The notes under the pieces: generated by a model | Databases searched by the model: none | Seen by the model: only the letters and a program-made list of their open reading frames with translations | What the model was told of the DNA's origin: nothing | Position numbers and translations under genes: made by a program | Assembly (NCBI GenBank): GCA_946056455.1 | Contig: CAMGJS010000035.1 | Span: forward strand, 1-7,750 | Reading direction: 5' to 3' | From: an uncultured Clostridia bacterium | Lineage (GTDB): Bacteria > Bacillota > Clostridia > Oscillospirales > Ruminococcaceae | DNA: 7,750 nucleotides | Shown here: positions 1-6,321 of the stretch, one piece after another | How the letters are laid out: every line of letters starts with the position of its first letter | Position numbering within the stretch: position 1 is the stretch's first letter

Positions 1-92
1 ATGACATTTATTATATCATTATTACGATAAAAAAGCAATTAAAAAGATATAATTTAAAGATTTCAGATGTTATTATTTGGACATAGAAGTGC

Positions 93-100
93 AAAGGAGG
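93..100 (+). promoter_or_regulatory. ribosome binding site fixing the GH5 start
   Basis: AAAGGAGG lies 9 nt before the ATG at 110. The same frame is open back to a TTG at 77, but that start would place this strong site inside the gene and has no comparable site of its own, so ATG 110 is preferred. A TATAAT at 48-53 could be the -10 of the operon, but no convincing -35 sits at the right distance. Confidence 0.8.
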
Positions 101-109
101 ATTTTTGAT

Positions 110-1135
110 ATGCTAAGAGAACTCAAAGGATATAAAAAAGGTATAAACCTTGGCGGCTGGCTTTCCCAGTGCGAACACACAAAGGAACATCACGATACAT
201 TTATTACAGAAAAAGACATAAAGCAGATTTCGGAATGGGGACTTGACCATGTAAGAGTGCCCGTTGACTACTATATTTTCAAGGACGAAAACGGCAACAC
301 ACTTGACGAAGGTTTTGAGCTTGTTGACAAGTGCCTTCTCTGGTGTGAAAAATATCACCTTAATATGATACTCGATTTGCATAAAACGGCAGGCTATATC
401 TTTGATGAAAAGAGTATCCCGTTCTTTTCGGATAAGGCTTTGCAGGATAAATTCGTGGAGCTATGGTGCGAATTTGCGCATCGTTACGGAAAGTATCACG
501 ACAGGCTCTGCTTTGAGCTTTTAAACGAGGTCGTTGACGAAAATCTTTCTGAAATTTGGAACGACATCGCCGCAAGAGCGATAGCAGAGATAAGAAAAAT
601 CACAAAGGATATGAGAATAATAATCGGCGGAGCAAAGCACAACAGTGTTTTCTGCGTTGAAAAGTTAAGAGCTCCCGTTGACAAGAATATGGTGTTCACA
701 TTCCATTGCTACGAGCCCACAATTTTCACTCATCAATCGGCTTACTGGGTAGAGGGTATGCCCTCGGACTTTTCACTCTCGTTCCCCGTTGATTTTGATA
801 AGGCGCGCGAATACACAGAAAAATATCTTGAAAAGGAACATCTTGATTTTTATTACAGAACAGAAAAAGCGGTAATAGATAAAGAATTTTTCAAAAAGCT
901 TTTTGCAAATGCAGTAAGCATCGCAGAAAAATATGACATTCCCCTTTATTGCGGAGAATACGGGGTAATAGACCGTGCTCCCCTTGACGATACTCTCAGC
1001 TGGTTTTCTGCTATGCACGAAGCCTTTGAAGAAAGCGGAATACCGAGAGCCGTATGGACATACAAGTCAAAAGATTTCGGACTTGTCGACGAGCATTATG
1101 CCAAGATACAGGATAAACTCATAGAACTTCTTTAA
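110..1135 (+). CDS. glycoside hydrolase family 5 (cellulase/beta-glucanase type), cytoplasmic
   Basis: This 341-residue protein is a retaining beta-glycosidase of the GH5 (beta/alpha)8-barrel family. All eight residues usually conserved in GH5 can be picked out: R49 (HVRVP), H91 (LDLH), N139-E140 (LLNE, acid/base), H199 and Y201 (FHCYE), E283 (CGEYG, nucleophile) and W316 (VWTY). The N-terminal GINLGGWL at 11-18 resembles the exo-beta-1,3-glucanase and related GH5 branch. The length fits a single catalytic domain with no carbohydrate-binding module. There is no signal peptide or lipobox, so it should act in the cytoplasm on imported oligosaccharides. It sits 24 nt upstream of a secreted GH16 glucanase, which points to beta-1,3- or mixed-linkage glucan as substrate. 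The family is clear, but the exact specificity (exo-glucanase, endoglucanase or beta-glucosidase-like) is inferred. Confidence 0.9.
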   Translation: MLRELKGYKKGINLGGWLSQCEHTKEHHDTFITEKDIKQISEWGLDHVRVPVDYYIFKDENGNTLDEGFELVDKCLLWCEKYHLNMILDLHKTAGYIFDEKSIPFFSDKALQDKFVELWCEFAHRYGKYHDRLCFELLNEVVDENLSEIWNDIAARAIAEIRKITKDMRIIIGGAKHNSVFCVEKLRAPVDKNMVFTFHCYEPTIFTHQSAYWVEGMPSDFSLSFPVDFDKAREYTEKYLEKEHLDFYYRTEKAVIDKEFFKKLFANAVSIAEKYDIPLYCGEYGVIDRAPLDDTLSWFSAMHEAFEESGIPRAVWTYKSKDFGLVDEHYAKIQDKLIELL

Positions 1136-1159
1136 TATATTAAAACGGAGGAAAATTTT

Positions 1160-2581
1160 ATGAACTTCAAGAAAATCTTAGGCTTTACAGCGGCTGTCGT
1201 TATGCTTTCGGGCATACTCTCAGGCTGTAAAAAAGCAGAAACAAACCCCACGCCCGAAACTACAACAGAACCCACAGTAACAGAGCCTGCCGAAACAACA
1301 CCTGCAGAACCCGTTGACCCTCTCGCCGAGTACACACTTCTCTGGTCGGACGAATTTGACGGCGACACTCTCAACGAAGAAAACTGGACAAGAGAGCTCC
1401 GTGAGCCAGGCTGGACAAACAACGAGTTGCAGGAATACACAGACTCCGACGAAAACATTTTTGTCCGTGACGGCAAGCTTGTCCTCAAAGCGATAAAGAC
1501 CGAAAAGGACGGCAAGACTTACTACACATCGGGCAAGGTAAATTCACAGAATAAAAAGGACTTCACATACGGCAAGGTAGTTGTCAGTGCAAAGGTTCCC
1601 GAGGGACAGGGACTCTGGCCTGCAATATGGATGATGCCCCAGGACGAAAGCTTCTACGGTCAGTGGCCCAAGTGCGGTGAAATCGACATTATGGAAGTTC
1701 TCGGCAATCAGGTTGACACAGCCTACGGAACAATTCACTACGGCGAGCCTCACGCTGAACAGCAGGGCAAGGTAGTGCTTACAGATGGCAAAACCTTTGC
1801 AAACGACTTCCACGAATATTCGGTTGAATGGGAGCCCGGCGAATTCCGTTACTACATTGACGGCGAGCTTTACCTCACAGTAAACGACTGGTTCACAGCA
1901 GTAAGCGGTGAGGACGAAAAGCCTTATCCCGCACCCTTCAATCAGCCCTTCTTTGTTCAGATGAACCTTGCTGTCGGCGGAAACTGGCCGGGCAACCCCG
2001 ATGAAACAACAGACTTTGACAAGGCTGAATTTGAAATCGACTATGTAAGAGTTTATCAGAAAGACTTCTACGATACAAATGTAACAAAGCCCGAAAAGAA
2101 CTACCGTGAGGCTCTTCCCGACGGCAACTTCATCTACAACGGCGACTTCTCAGAAGTTGAACCTCTTGACGATGAAACAAACTGGTTCTTCCTCCTCTTC
2201 CAGAACGGCGAGGGCTCAGCTGAAATCAAAGATAACACACTCATCATCACATCTGAAAAAGAGGGCGATGTTGATTACTCCGTTCAGCTTGTTCAGCCTG
2301 AGCTTCCTATGATAAAGGGCAAGAAGTACAGACTTACATTTGACGCAAGAGCAGACGAAGAAAGAGACATTGTTGTCTGTGTATCCGCCCCCACAGCAGG
2401 CTGGATAAGATACCTCCCCGACACAACGGAAACTATTTCAACAGACTGGGAAACATACACATACGAATTTGAAATGACCGAGAAGAACGACCCCAACGGC
2501 AGACTTGAATTCAATCTCGGACACCGCGGTTCAACCGCAACATTCTACCTTAAAAATGTAAGAGTAGAAGAAATAGGCTAA
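1160..2581 (+). CDS. GH16 endo-beta-1,3(4)-glucanase lipoprotein with C-terminal CBM4/9-like domain
   Basis: This 473-residue surface enzyme hydrolyses beta-1,3 or mixed beta-1,3/1,4 glucan internally. Residues 1-22 form a lipoprotein signal peptide ending in the lipobox LSGC, with Cys23 to be lipidated. Residues 24-55 are a Thr/Pro/Glu-rich linker. The GH16 domain covers about 58-300 and carries EIDIME at 174-179: E174 nucleophile, D176, E179 acid/base. The extra Met in this motif is typical of laminarinase-type GH16 rather than lichenase-type. GLWPAIWM (151-158) and GGNWPG (273-278) are further family signatures. About 320-473 is a beta-sandwich with NGDF at its start and LKNVRVEE at its end, like the CBM4/9 group. 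CGGAGG lies just upstream of the start. The gene is co-transcribed with the GH5 gene and followed by a hairpin terminator. Confidence 0.93.
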   Translation: MNFKKILGFTAAVVMLSGILSGCKKAETNPTPETTTEPTVTEPAETTPAEPVDPLAEYTLLWSDEFDGDTLNEENWTRELREPGWTNNELQEYTDSDENIFVRDGKLVLKAIKTEKDGKTYYTSGKVNSQNKKDFTYGKVVVSAKVPEGQGLWPAIWMMPQDESFYGQWPKCGEIDIMEVLGNQVDTAYGTIHYGEPHAEQQGKVVLTDGKTFANDFHEYSVEWEPGEFRYYIDGELYLTVNDWFTAVSGEDEKPYPAPFNQPFFVQMNLAVGGNWPGNPDETTDFDKAEFEIDYVRVYQKDFYDTNVTKPEKNYREALPDGNFIYNGDFSEVEPLDDETNWFFLLFQNGEGSAEIKDNTLIITSEKEGDVDYSVQLVQPELPMIKGKKYRLTFDARADEERDIVVCVSAPTAGWIRYLPDTTETISTDWETYTYEFEMTEKNDPNGRLEFNLGHRGSTATFYLKNVRVEEIG

Positions 2582-2620
2582 GTTATTCCTCTGATACGAT
2601 ACCATACCATATCCGAACCG

Positions 2621-2650
2621 CCTCCGAACTTAGTTCGGGGGTGTTTTCGG
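2621..2650 (+). terminator. probable rho-independent terminator after the glucanase operon
   Basis: CCTCCGAAC (2621-2629) pairs with GTTCGGGGG (2633-2641) around a TTA loop, giving nine pairs including one G-U. Only a short T tract (TGTTTT) follows. Outer AACCG and CGGTT could extend the structure. It begins 40 nt after the GH16 stop and directly precedes the next promoter. Confidence 0.65.
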
Positions 2651-2651
2651 T

Positions 2652-2680
2652 TTGACAAATTTTTGTCGGTGTGCTAAAAT
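2652..2680 (+). promoter_or_regulatory. sigma-A promoter of the EamA transporter gene
   Basis: TTGACA at 2652-2657 and TAAAAT at 2675-2680 are separated by exactly 17 nt. TGC before the -10 makes it an extended -10 promoter. Transcription would start near 2687, leaving a leader of about 26 nt with GAGGGG at 2702-2707 as the ribosome binding site. Confidence 0.85.
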
Positions 2681-2712
2681 TGTGTAGTTGACTTTTATTT
2701 TGAGGGGATTTT

Positions 2713-3630
2713 ATGAAGAATATCAAAGGAAGTATAATACTTCTTATCGCCGCTTTTATATGGGGTACAGCCTTTGTGGCACAGACCTCCGCCTCCGATA
2801 ATGTGGGAGCATTCACCTTTACCGCTTTGCGTTCAGTAATAGGCGCCGCTTTTCTGGGAGTGTTTATGCTACTCAGAAAATTATATTTTAATATGAGCAA
2901 AAAAGAAAATACAAAGCCTGTGGACATAAAAAGAAGTCTTGTGGGCGGAGCAATATGCGGTATTGTTCTCTTTTTTGCGACAAATTTGCAACAGCTCGGC
3001 ATAACGGTTTATCCCGAGGGCGTTGCCTCGTCGGGCAGAGCAGGATTTATCACGGCTACCTATGTTGTTATGGTCGCTATAAGCGGAATTTTCTTTGGAA
3101 AAAAACTTCACCCTGTTCTTTGGGCGGCGGTTGCAGGGTGCGTTGCGGGAATGTATATGCTCTGCCTTTCGGGCGGATTTTCAGGGATATATTTCGGAGA
3201 TGTTCTCGTCTTTTTGTGTGCAATATGCTTTACCGCGCATATTCTTGTGGTCGACAGATTTTCCGATATTGACAGCATACTCCTTTGCTGTCTGCAATTC
3301 ACTGTCACGGGAATAATATCGGCGGTACTTATGCTCATCTTTGAAACTCCCGATATAAACGCAATTATGGCGGCTTGGCTTCCTATCGCCTTTACGGGAA
3401 TAATGTCAAGCGGTGTAGCCTACACCTTGCAGATGGCAGGACAAAAACACGCCGAGCCTGCCGTAGCGTCCATTGTAATGAGCCTTGAATCAGTCTTCTC
3501 GGTACTTGCAGGCTGGGTGATACTCGGAGAAACCCTCACCACAAGAGAGCTTATCGGATGCGTTCTTGTTTTTGCGGCGGTGATTACGGCTCAGCTGCCC
3601 GAATTTTTCAAAGACAGAAAAAAATCCTAA
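2713..3630 (+). CDS. EamA/DMT-family membrane transporter
   Basis: This 305-residue protein belongs to the drug/metabolite transporter superfamily and has two tandem EamA repeats, the usual length for the family. About ten hydrophobic helices are visible, near 5-24, 33-55, 76-94, 108-128, 133-151, 162-181, 188-209, 220-240, 247-270 and 278-296. FIWGTAF at 15-21 in the first helix and the LES...LGETLTTREL block (258-280) are typical of the two EamA halves. The basic tail (KDRKKS) should be cytoplasmic. The substrate cannot be read from the sequence; family members move amino acids, nucleosides, other metabolites or drugs. It has its own promoter and terminator-bounded neighbours, so a functional tie to the glucanases is not supported. 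Confidence 0.9.
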   Translation: MKNIKGSIILLIAAFIWGTAFVAQTSASDNVGAFTFTALRSVIGAAFLGVFMLLRKLYFNMSKKENTKPVDIKRSLVGGAICGIVLFFATNLQQLGITVYPEGVASSGRAGFITATYVVMVAISGIFFGKKLHPVLWAAVAGCVAGMYMLCLSGGFSGIYFGDVLVFLCAICFTAHILVVDRFSDIDSILLCCLQFTVTGIISAVLMLIFETPDINAIMAAWLPIAFTGIMSSGVAYTLQMAGQKHAEPAVASIVMSLESVFSVLAGWVILGETLTTRELIGCVLVFAAVITAQLPEFFKDRKKS

Positions 3631-3637
3631 AAAACGC

Positions 3638-3664
3638 TAAACTTTATAAAAAATCTTCCGATAT
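3638..3664 (+). promoter_or_regulatory. sigma-D / sigma-28 type (flagellar) promoter
   Basis: TAAA at 3638-3641, a 15-nt spacer and TCCGATAT at 3657-3664 match the sigma-D consensus TAAA-N15-GCCGATAT at all but one base. The extended -35 reads TAAACTTT against TAAAGTTT. Transcription should start near 3671, about 43 nt before the ATG at 3714. A TATAAT at 3676-3681 could alternatively be a sigma-A -10, but it lacks a good -35. Confidence 0.75.
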
Positions 3665-3713
3665 ATAATATGCAGTATAATCAGCTGACATATATATGAA
3701 AGGGAGGTCATTT

Positions 3714-4430
3714 ATGGACATCAACAATGTTACAGGTTATTCGGGAGTGCAATCCTACACAACCGCCAAGACAACAACTGCAAAGTCTGAAAAGACTTCG
3801 GCGAAAGAGTCCGACTCTTTCACAAAATCGGCAGTAGCAGAGTCAACGGCAGGAACATATTCCCCCGAATCGCTTGCAAAGGCAAACGGCAAGGAGGCCG
3901 CCTCGGCAATGGCAGAAAAGCTCAATGAAAGCACAGAAAATGTCCGCGAATACGACGCAGACACAGTAAATAAGCTTATCGCCGAATCGGACTCAAAAAT
4001 TTCCGCTTTCAAGCAGATGCTTCAGACACTTCTTGCAAAGCAGGCTGAAAGAAACGGCGGAGAAGCTTCGGACAAGACAGGTCTTGATGCACTTCTCGAA
4101 AACGCAGTAGTTGGCGAGGACGGAATGGTCCACTTTAACCGTGAGGATGTTGAGGCGGCAGGTCTCGGAACATTCGATGAAAACGGCTACTGGGGAGTAG
4201 AGCAGACCGCACAGCGTATCTTTGATATGGCGATAGCTTTCGCAGGTAATGACGACGCAATGCTTGAAAAGATGAAGGACTCTATCTCAAAGGCATTCGG
4301 CGAGGTTGAAGACCTTTTCGGAGGAGAAGGCAAGCTCCCCGATGTTTCTTATAAGACAAGAGATCGCATCAACGAAATGTTCGACGAATACGAAAAGAGC
4401 AGGAACGCTCCTATGGTCGAAGAAGAATAA
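3714..4430 (+). CDS. conserved Clostridia protein of unknown function, likely in the motility regulon
   Basis: This is a 238-residue soluble protein with no signal peptide or membrane segment. Residues 1-50 are a low-complexity Ser/Thr/Ala/Lys-rich tail. About 60-110 is predicted helical. The C-terminal module has DENGYWGVEQTAQRIFD at 155-171, then an amphipathic helical stretch and a KLPDVSYKTRDRINEMFDEY block at 207-226. From memory, this C-terminal pattern recurs in a Clostridia family, some members of which carry the unsupported name hydrogenase-4 component G; it also recalls DUF5610 proteins. Nothing here resembles hydrogenase. An ATG at 3696 in the same frame is rejected because AAAGGGAGGT at 3699-3708 lies after it and is correctly spaced for ATG 3714. 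The sigma-D promoter suggests a flagellum-linked role. The function is unknown. Confidence 0.8.
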   Translation: MDINNVTGYSGVQSYTTAKTTTAKSEKTSAKESDSFTKSAVAESTAGTYSPESLAKANGKEAASAMAEKLNESTENVREYDADTVNKLIAESDSKISAFKQMLQTLLAKQAERNGGEASDKTGLDALLENAVVGEDGMVHFNREDVEAAGLGTFDENGYWGVEQTAQRIFDMAIAFAGNDDAMLEKMKDSISKAFGEVEDLFGGEGKLPDVSYKTRDRINEMFDEYEKSRNAPMVEEE

Positions 4431-4472
4431 TTTTCCATAATAAAAAAGGATATCGTACATTGTACGGTGAAC

Positions 4473-4507
4473 TTGTCAACACTTTGTAGACACTAAAAAA
4501 ATAAAAA
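4473..4507 (+). repeat. solitary IS-end-like sequence
   Basis: TTGTCAACACTTTGTA (4473-4488) matches TTGTCAACATTTTGTA at 6303-6318, the outer right end of the IS, at 15 of 16 positions. GTAGACACTAAAAA (4486-4499) is identical over 14 nt to the minus strand of the IS left end (7738-7725). Its orientation is the same as the IS right end read inward. No matching second end is visible nearby, so it looks like a relic or a very short IS derivative. Confidence 0.5.
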
Positions 4508-4545
4508 CACTTCTCATGATATATTGTCATGAGAAGTGTTTTAAT
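4504..4545. terminator. strong bidirectional hairpin terminator
   Basis: A perfect 16-bp inverted repeat (4504-4519 with 4527-4542) surrounds a 7-nt loop. It begins with AAAA and ends with TTTT, so it has a U tract on either strand. It lies 73 nt after the stop of the motility-linked gene and isolates it from the toxin-antitoxin-like operon. It directly abuts the IS-end-like sequence, so it could have arrived with that relic. Confidence 0.85.
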
Positions 4546-4577
4546 ATTAACTTTATGAGTTCAGATTATAAAAATAG

Positions 4578-4606
4578 TTGCATTTTTTATTTTAATGATA
4601 TATAAT
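4578..4606 (+). promoter_or_regulatory. sigma-A promoter of the two-gene GNAT operon
   Basis: TTGCAT at 4578-4583 and TATAAT at 4601-4606 are 17 nt apart. The predicted start is near 4613, giving a leader of about 45 nt. A second TATAAT at 4630-4635 has no -35 partner. No clear operator palindrome is seen over the core promoter. Confidence 0.8.
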
Positions 4607-4657
4607 ATAATAAAGGTATGTATTTAGGTTATAATACAACAAAGGAGGTATAATTGT

Positions 4658-4852
4658 ATGGCAACATCAAGCATATTTACAGATTTCACAATTAAAGACA
4701 AAGAAACTGCAGAACGATTTGTTGACGCGCTCGTAGAATCATTTGAAGAACCCGAAACAACATTTTCTATGCCTCGTGCCAAACAACTCCGAAGTGCAGA
4801 AGAAATTCAGAATTTAATAAAAAAAAGAAAACTTAACAATGGCACAATATAA
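4658..4852 (+). CDS. small protein upstream of a GNAT enzyme, candidate antitoxin
   Basis: This 64-residue protein has an excellent ribosome binding site, AAAGGAGG at 4641-4648. It starts MATSSIFTDF, followed by a Lys/Glu-rich helical segment with AERFVDALVES at 18-28 and a basic tail (NLIKKRKL, 52-59). I recall small Firmicutes proteins with a similar MATSSIFT start next to acetyltransferase genes, but I cannot name the family. It shows no ribbon-helix-helix motif like the DUF1778 antitoxins that usually partner GNAT toxins. Its end overlaps the next gene by 14 nt, so the two are likely translationally coupled. Expressing the small gene first and the enzyme second fits a toxin-antitoxin module with the antitoxin leading. 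This role is inferred from context only. Confidence 0.75.
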   Translation: MATSSIFTDFTIKDKETAERFVDALVESFEEPETTFSMPRAKQLRSAEEIQNLIKKRKLNNGTI

Positions 4853-5423
4853 TACAATACAAATTATTGATTTTTTAGATGGGTTCGGAGAAAATACCAA
4901 AGATATCTTATTGGATTTTTCTTGCAATAAAAATCCTGATATAGAACATTTTTTACAAAATAATTCTATAGAATTCGCAAAAAAGAAACAATCTATGACT
5001 CATTTAGTTTTTAATGATGAAAACGGCGAATTAGTAGGGTACTTTTCTTTAACGCATAAATCTATAATAATTGAAAATGATATATTAAGCAATAATAGTT
5101 ATAACAAAATTGCGAGATTTGCAAAACCGGACAAAGACGGAAAATATACTTTATCTGCATTTTTAATTGCACAATTCGGAAAAAATTATTCAATTAAAAA
5201 AGAAAACCAGATTGATGGTAAAGAGTTAATGTCTCTTGCTTATAATATTCTTAAAGAAGTTCAGCACCAAATAGGTGGAACAGTTGTTTTCCTTGAATGT
5301 GAAGACAAAAAGGAACTTCTTGAATTCTATCAAAAAGAGCCATTTTCTTTTAAGGTTTTTGGAAAAAGAATCTCTGAAACAGATAATACTAAATACATAC
5401 AATTATTAAGTTTTATAAAATAA
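4839..5423 (+). CDS. GNAT-family N-acetyltransferase, candidate toxin
   Basis: This 194-residue protein resembles the toxin-like branch of GNAT acetyltransferases, which transfer acetyl from acetyl-CoA to an amine; TacT-type relatives acetylate aminoacyl-tRNA. Visible landmarks are FSCNKNPDIEHFLQNNSIEF (27-46, the usual N-terminal helix region), THLVFNDENGELVGYFSLT (54-72, strands 3-4), and YTLSAFLIAQFGKNYSI (103-119, in place of the acetyl-CoA-binding motif A). Near the end are GGTVVFLECEDKKELLEFYQ (146-165) and FKVFG (171-175), the C-terminal strand and helix. The canonical Q/RxxGxG/A loop is not clean (IAQFGKN), so acetyl-CoA binding is likely but not proven. There is no good ribosome binding site before ATG 4839, consistent with coupling to the 64-residue gene. 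It could instead be a non-toxic acetyltransferase. Confidence 0.75.
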   Translation: MAQYNTIQIIDFLDGFGENTKDILLDFSCNKNPDIEHFLQNNSIEFAKKKQSMTHLVFNDENGELVGYFSLTHKSIIIENDILSNNSYNKIARFAKPDKDGKYTLSAFLIAQFGKNYSIKKENQIDGKELMSLAYNILKEVQHQIGGTVVFLECEDKKELLEFYQKEPFSFKVFGKRISETDNTKYIQLLSFIK

Positions 5424-5425
5424 TT

Positions 5426-5461
5426 AACAAATCCTCCTGTAGAAATACAGGAGGGTTTGTT
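5426..5461. terminator. bidirectional terminator between convergent genes
   Basis: AACAAATCCTCCTGTA (5426-5441) pairs with TACAGGAGGGTTTGTT (5446-5461) around a GAAA tetraloop: 16 pairs, one of them G-U. It fills almost all of the 41-nt gap between the GNAT gene and the convergent Ntn hydrolase gene and should end transcripts from both sides. Confidence 0.88.
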
Positions 5462-5464
5462 ATG

Positions 5465-6211
5465 TTATATTACAAAGTCAGGTTTAAAGCCTTCCACCCA
5501 TTCAGCTTTCTCAGGAGTAATATGAACCATTTGAATAGGGCTCCCTATAGAATTGTCTGTAATATTTCCTATAGAAATAACATTTTTCATAAGAGAACTG
5601 ATTTTTTCTATAGGGTTATTTTTTATTTCTTCCATGTTGATTTTTTCGGTAATGCTGTTTGCATATTTTGTTCCGGAAGAATAACAACTTAAATTATTTT
5701 CTGTTTTTTGATATGTTGTTTGTCCGATATTATCATATATTGTACGATATATTATCGGTCCGATATGTTCTTTTACGGTCGCGCAGAAAAGAAAAGTTGG
5801 AATATAAGGCTCGAATAATTCATATTGCTTAAATTTTATAAACAATTTTTTGAAAATTTCATATTGATTTTTGGTTTGTAACGAGTACACAATATCTCTT
5901 AAACTATCTCCGTCAAAAATATTTAAACCTGTAGACGCTACAACGATGTTTGTATCAGGAATTATCACGATTTTCTGACAATTATCACAAAAAGATTGTT
6001 TTTCTCCATTTGCTCCAATTATCGTACTTCGAGAGTCCGAAACAATATAAACTTCATTTTCCAAAGAGACAACTAAAGCATAAGACATTGCATTTTCCTC
6101 TTTTTCTTTTTGTAAAATATTGGCTTGAGAAACTCCTGATACTGAATTATAGTTGGCATTTTTATTGATGTCTATATCAGAAGTTCCTTCTAATGGATAA
6201 TAATTACGCAT
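5465..6211 (-). CDS. proteasome-like Ntn hydrolase, function unknown
   Basis: This 248-residue protein has the layout of a proteasome beta/HslV-type N-terminal-nucleophile hydrolase. After a 41-residue Asn/Ser/Glu-rich leader, SYALVVSLENEVYIVSDSRS (43-62) aligns position by position with the start of mature proteasome beta subunits. S43 falls at catalytic Thr1, D59 at Asp17 and R61 at Arg19. K80 (CQKIVII) corresponds to Lys33, YSSGTKYA (177-184) to the Ser129 region, and D219 plus G223 (TDNSIGS) to Asp166 and Gly170. The start at 6211 has AAAGGA 9 nt upstream; a TTG at 6229 is less likely. A second in-frame ATG at 6088, with GAGG 8 nt upstream, would give a 207-residue protein beginning M-S43. 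The target (protein, peptide or amide) is unknown. The AT-rich composition and neighbouring IS suggest acquisition. Confidence 0.7.
   Translation of the reverse strand: MRNYYPLEGTSDIDINKNANYNSVSGVSQANILQKEKEENAMSYALVVSLENEVYIVSDSRSTIIGANGEKQSFCDNCQKIVIIPDTNIVVASTGLNIFDGDSLRDIVYSLQTKNQYEIFKKLFIKFKQYELFEPYIPTFLFCATVKEHIGPIIYRTIYDNIGQTTYQKTENNLSCYSSGTKYANSITEKINMEEIKNNPIEKISSLMKNVISIGNITDNSIGSPIQMVHITPEKAEWVEGFKPDFVI
6086..6100 (-). promoter_or_regulatory. internal ribosome binding site and second start within the Ntn hydrolase gene
   Basis: On the minus strand GAGG (6100-6097) lies 8 nt before an in-frame ATG (6088-6086). The next residue is Ser43, the position of the N-terminal nucleophile. 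Methionine aminopeptidase normally removes Met before Ser, so this start would yield the exposed serine without proteolytic processing. The upstream start at 6211 is also well supported, so both forms may be made. Confidence 0.45.
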
Positions 6212-6279
6212 AATATAAATTCCTTTCAATTTGTTTTTCTATCAAAATATAACATAAAACAAATTTAAAGGATACTGAT

Positions 6280-6309
6280 ACTATAGCATATAAAAGACAA
6301 TATTGTCAA
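6280..6309 (-). promoter_or_regulatory. promoter of the Ntn hydrolase gene, -35 probably supplied by the IS tip
   Basis: On the minus strand TTGACA (6309-6304) is 18 nt from TATAGT (6285-6280), with TGC immediately before the -10. Transcription would start near 6273, about 60 nt before ATG 6211. The -35 lies in the inferred right tip of the IS and points outward, so this reads as a hybrid IS/host promoter. Confidence 0.65.
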
Positions 6310-6321
6310 CATTTTGTATAG

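Noticed and set aside
1..76. Reading frame beginning at position 1 and a promoter for the GH5 gene
   Set aside because: The ATG at 1 runs into a stop within ten codons. TATAAT at 48-53 is a possible -10, but no -35 is found at 16-18 nt, so I do not call a promoter.
1132..1515. Long minus-strand open frame opposite the GH16 gene start
   Set aside because: Ser/Val-rich shadow of the Thr/Glu/Pro-rich linker and catalytic domain; no ribosome binding site and no family features.
2713..3630. Transporter as the oligosaccharide importer for the glucanase operon
   Set aside because: EamA proteins are not known for oligosaccharide uptake, and a terminator and a new promoter separate it from the operon.
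4454..4466. CGTAC-ATT-GTACG small palindrome after the motility-linked gene
   Set aside because: Five base pairs without a T tract is too little for a terminator, and it may be chance. The nearby minus-strand TTGACA-N16-TACGAT pair (4479-4452) has no gene to drive.
5462..5692. Plus-strand open frame opposite the Ntn hydrolase gene
   Set aside because: It starts inside the terminator arm and encodes a Phe/Tyr/Arg-rich sequence typical of an antisense shadow.
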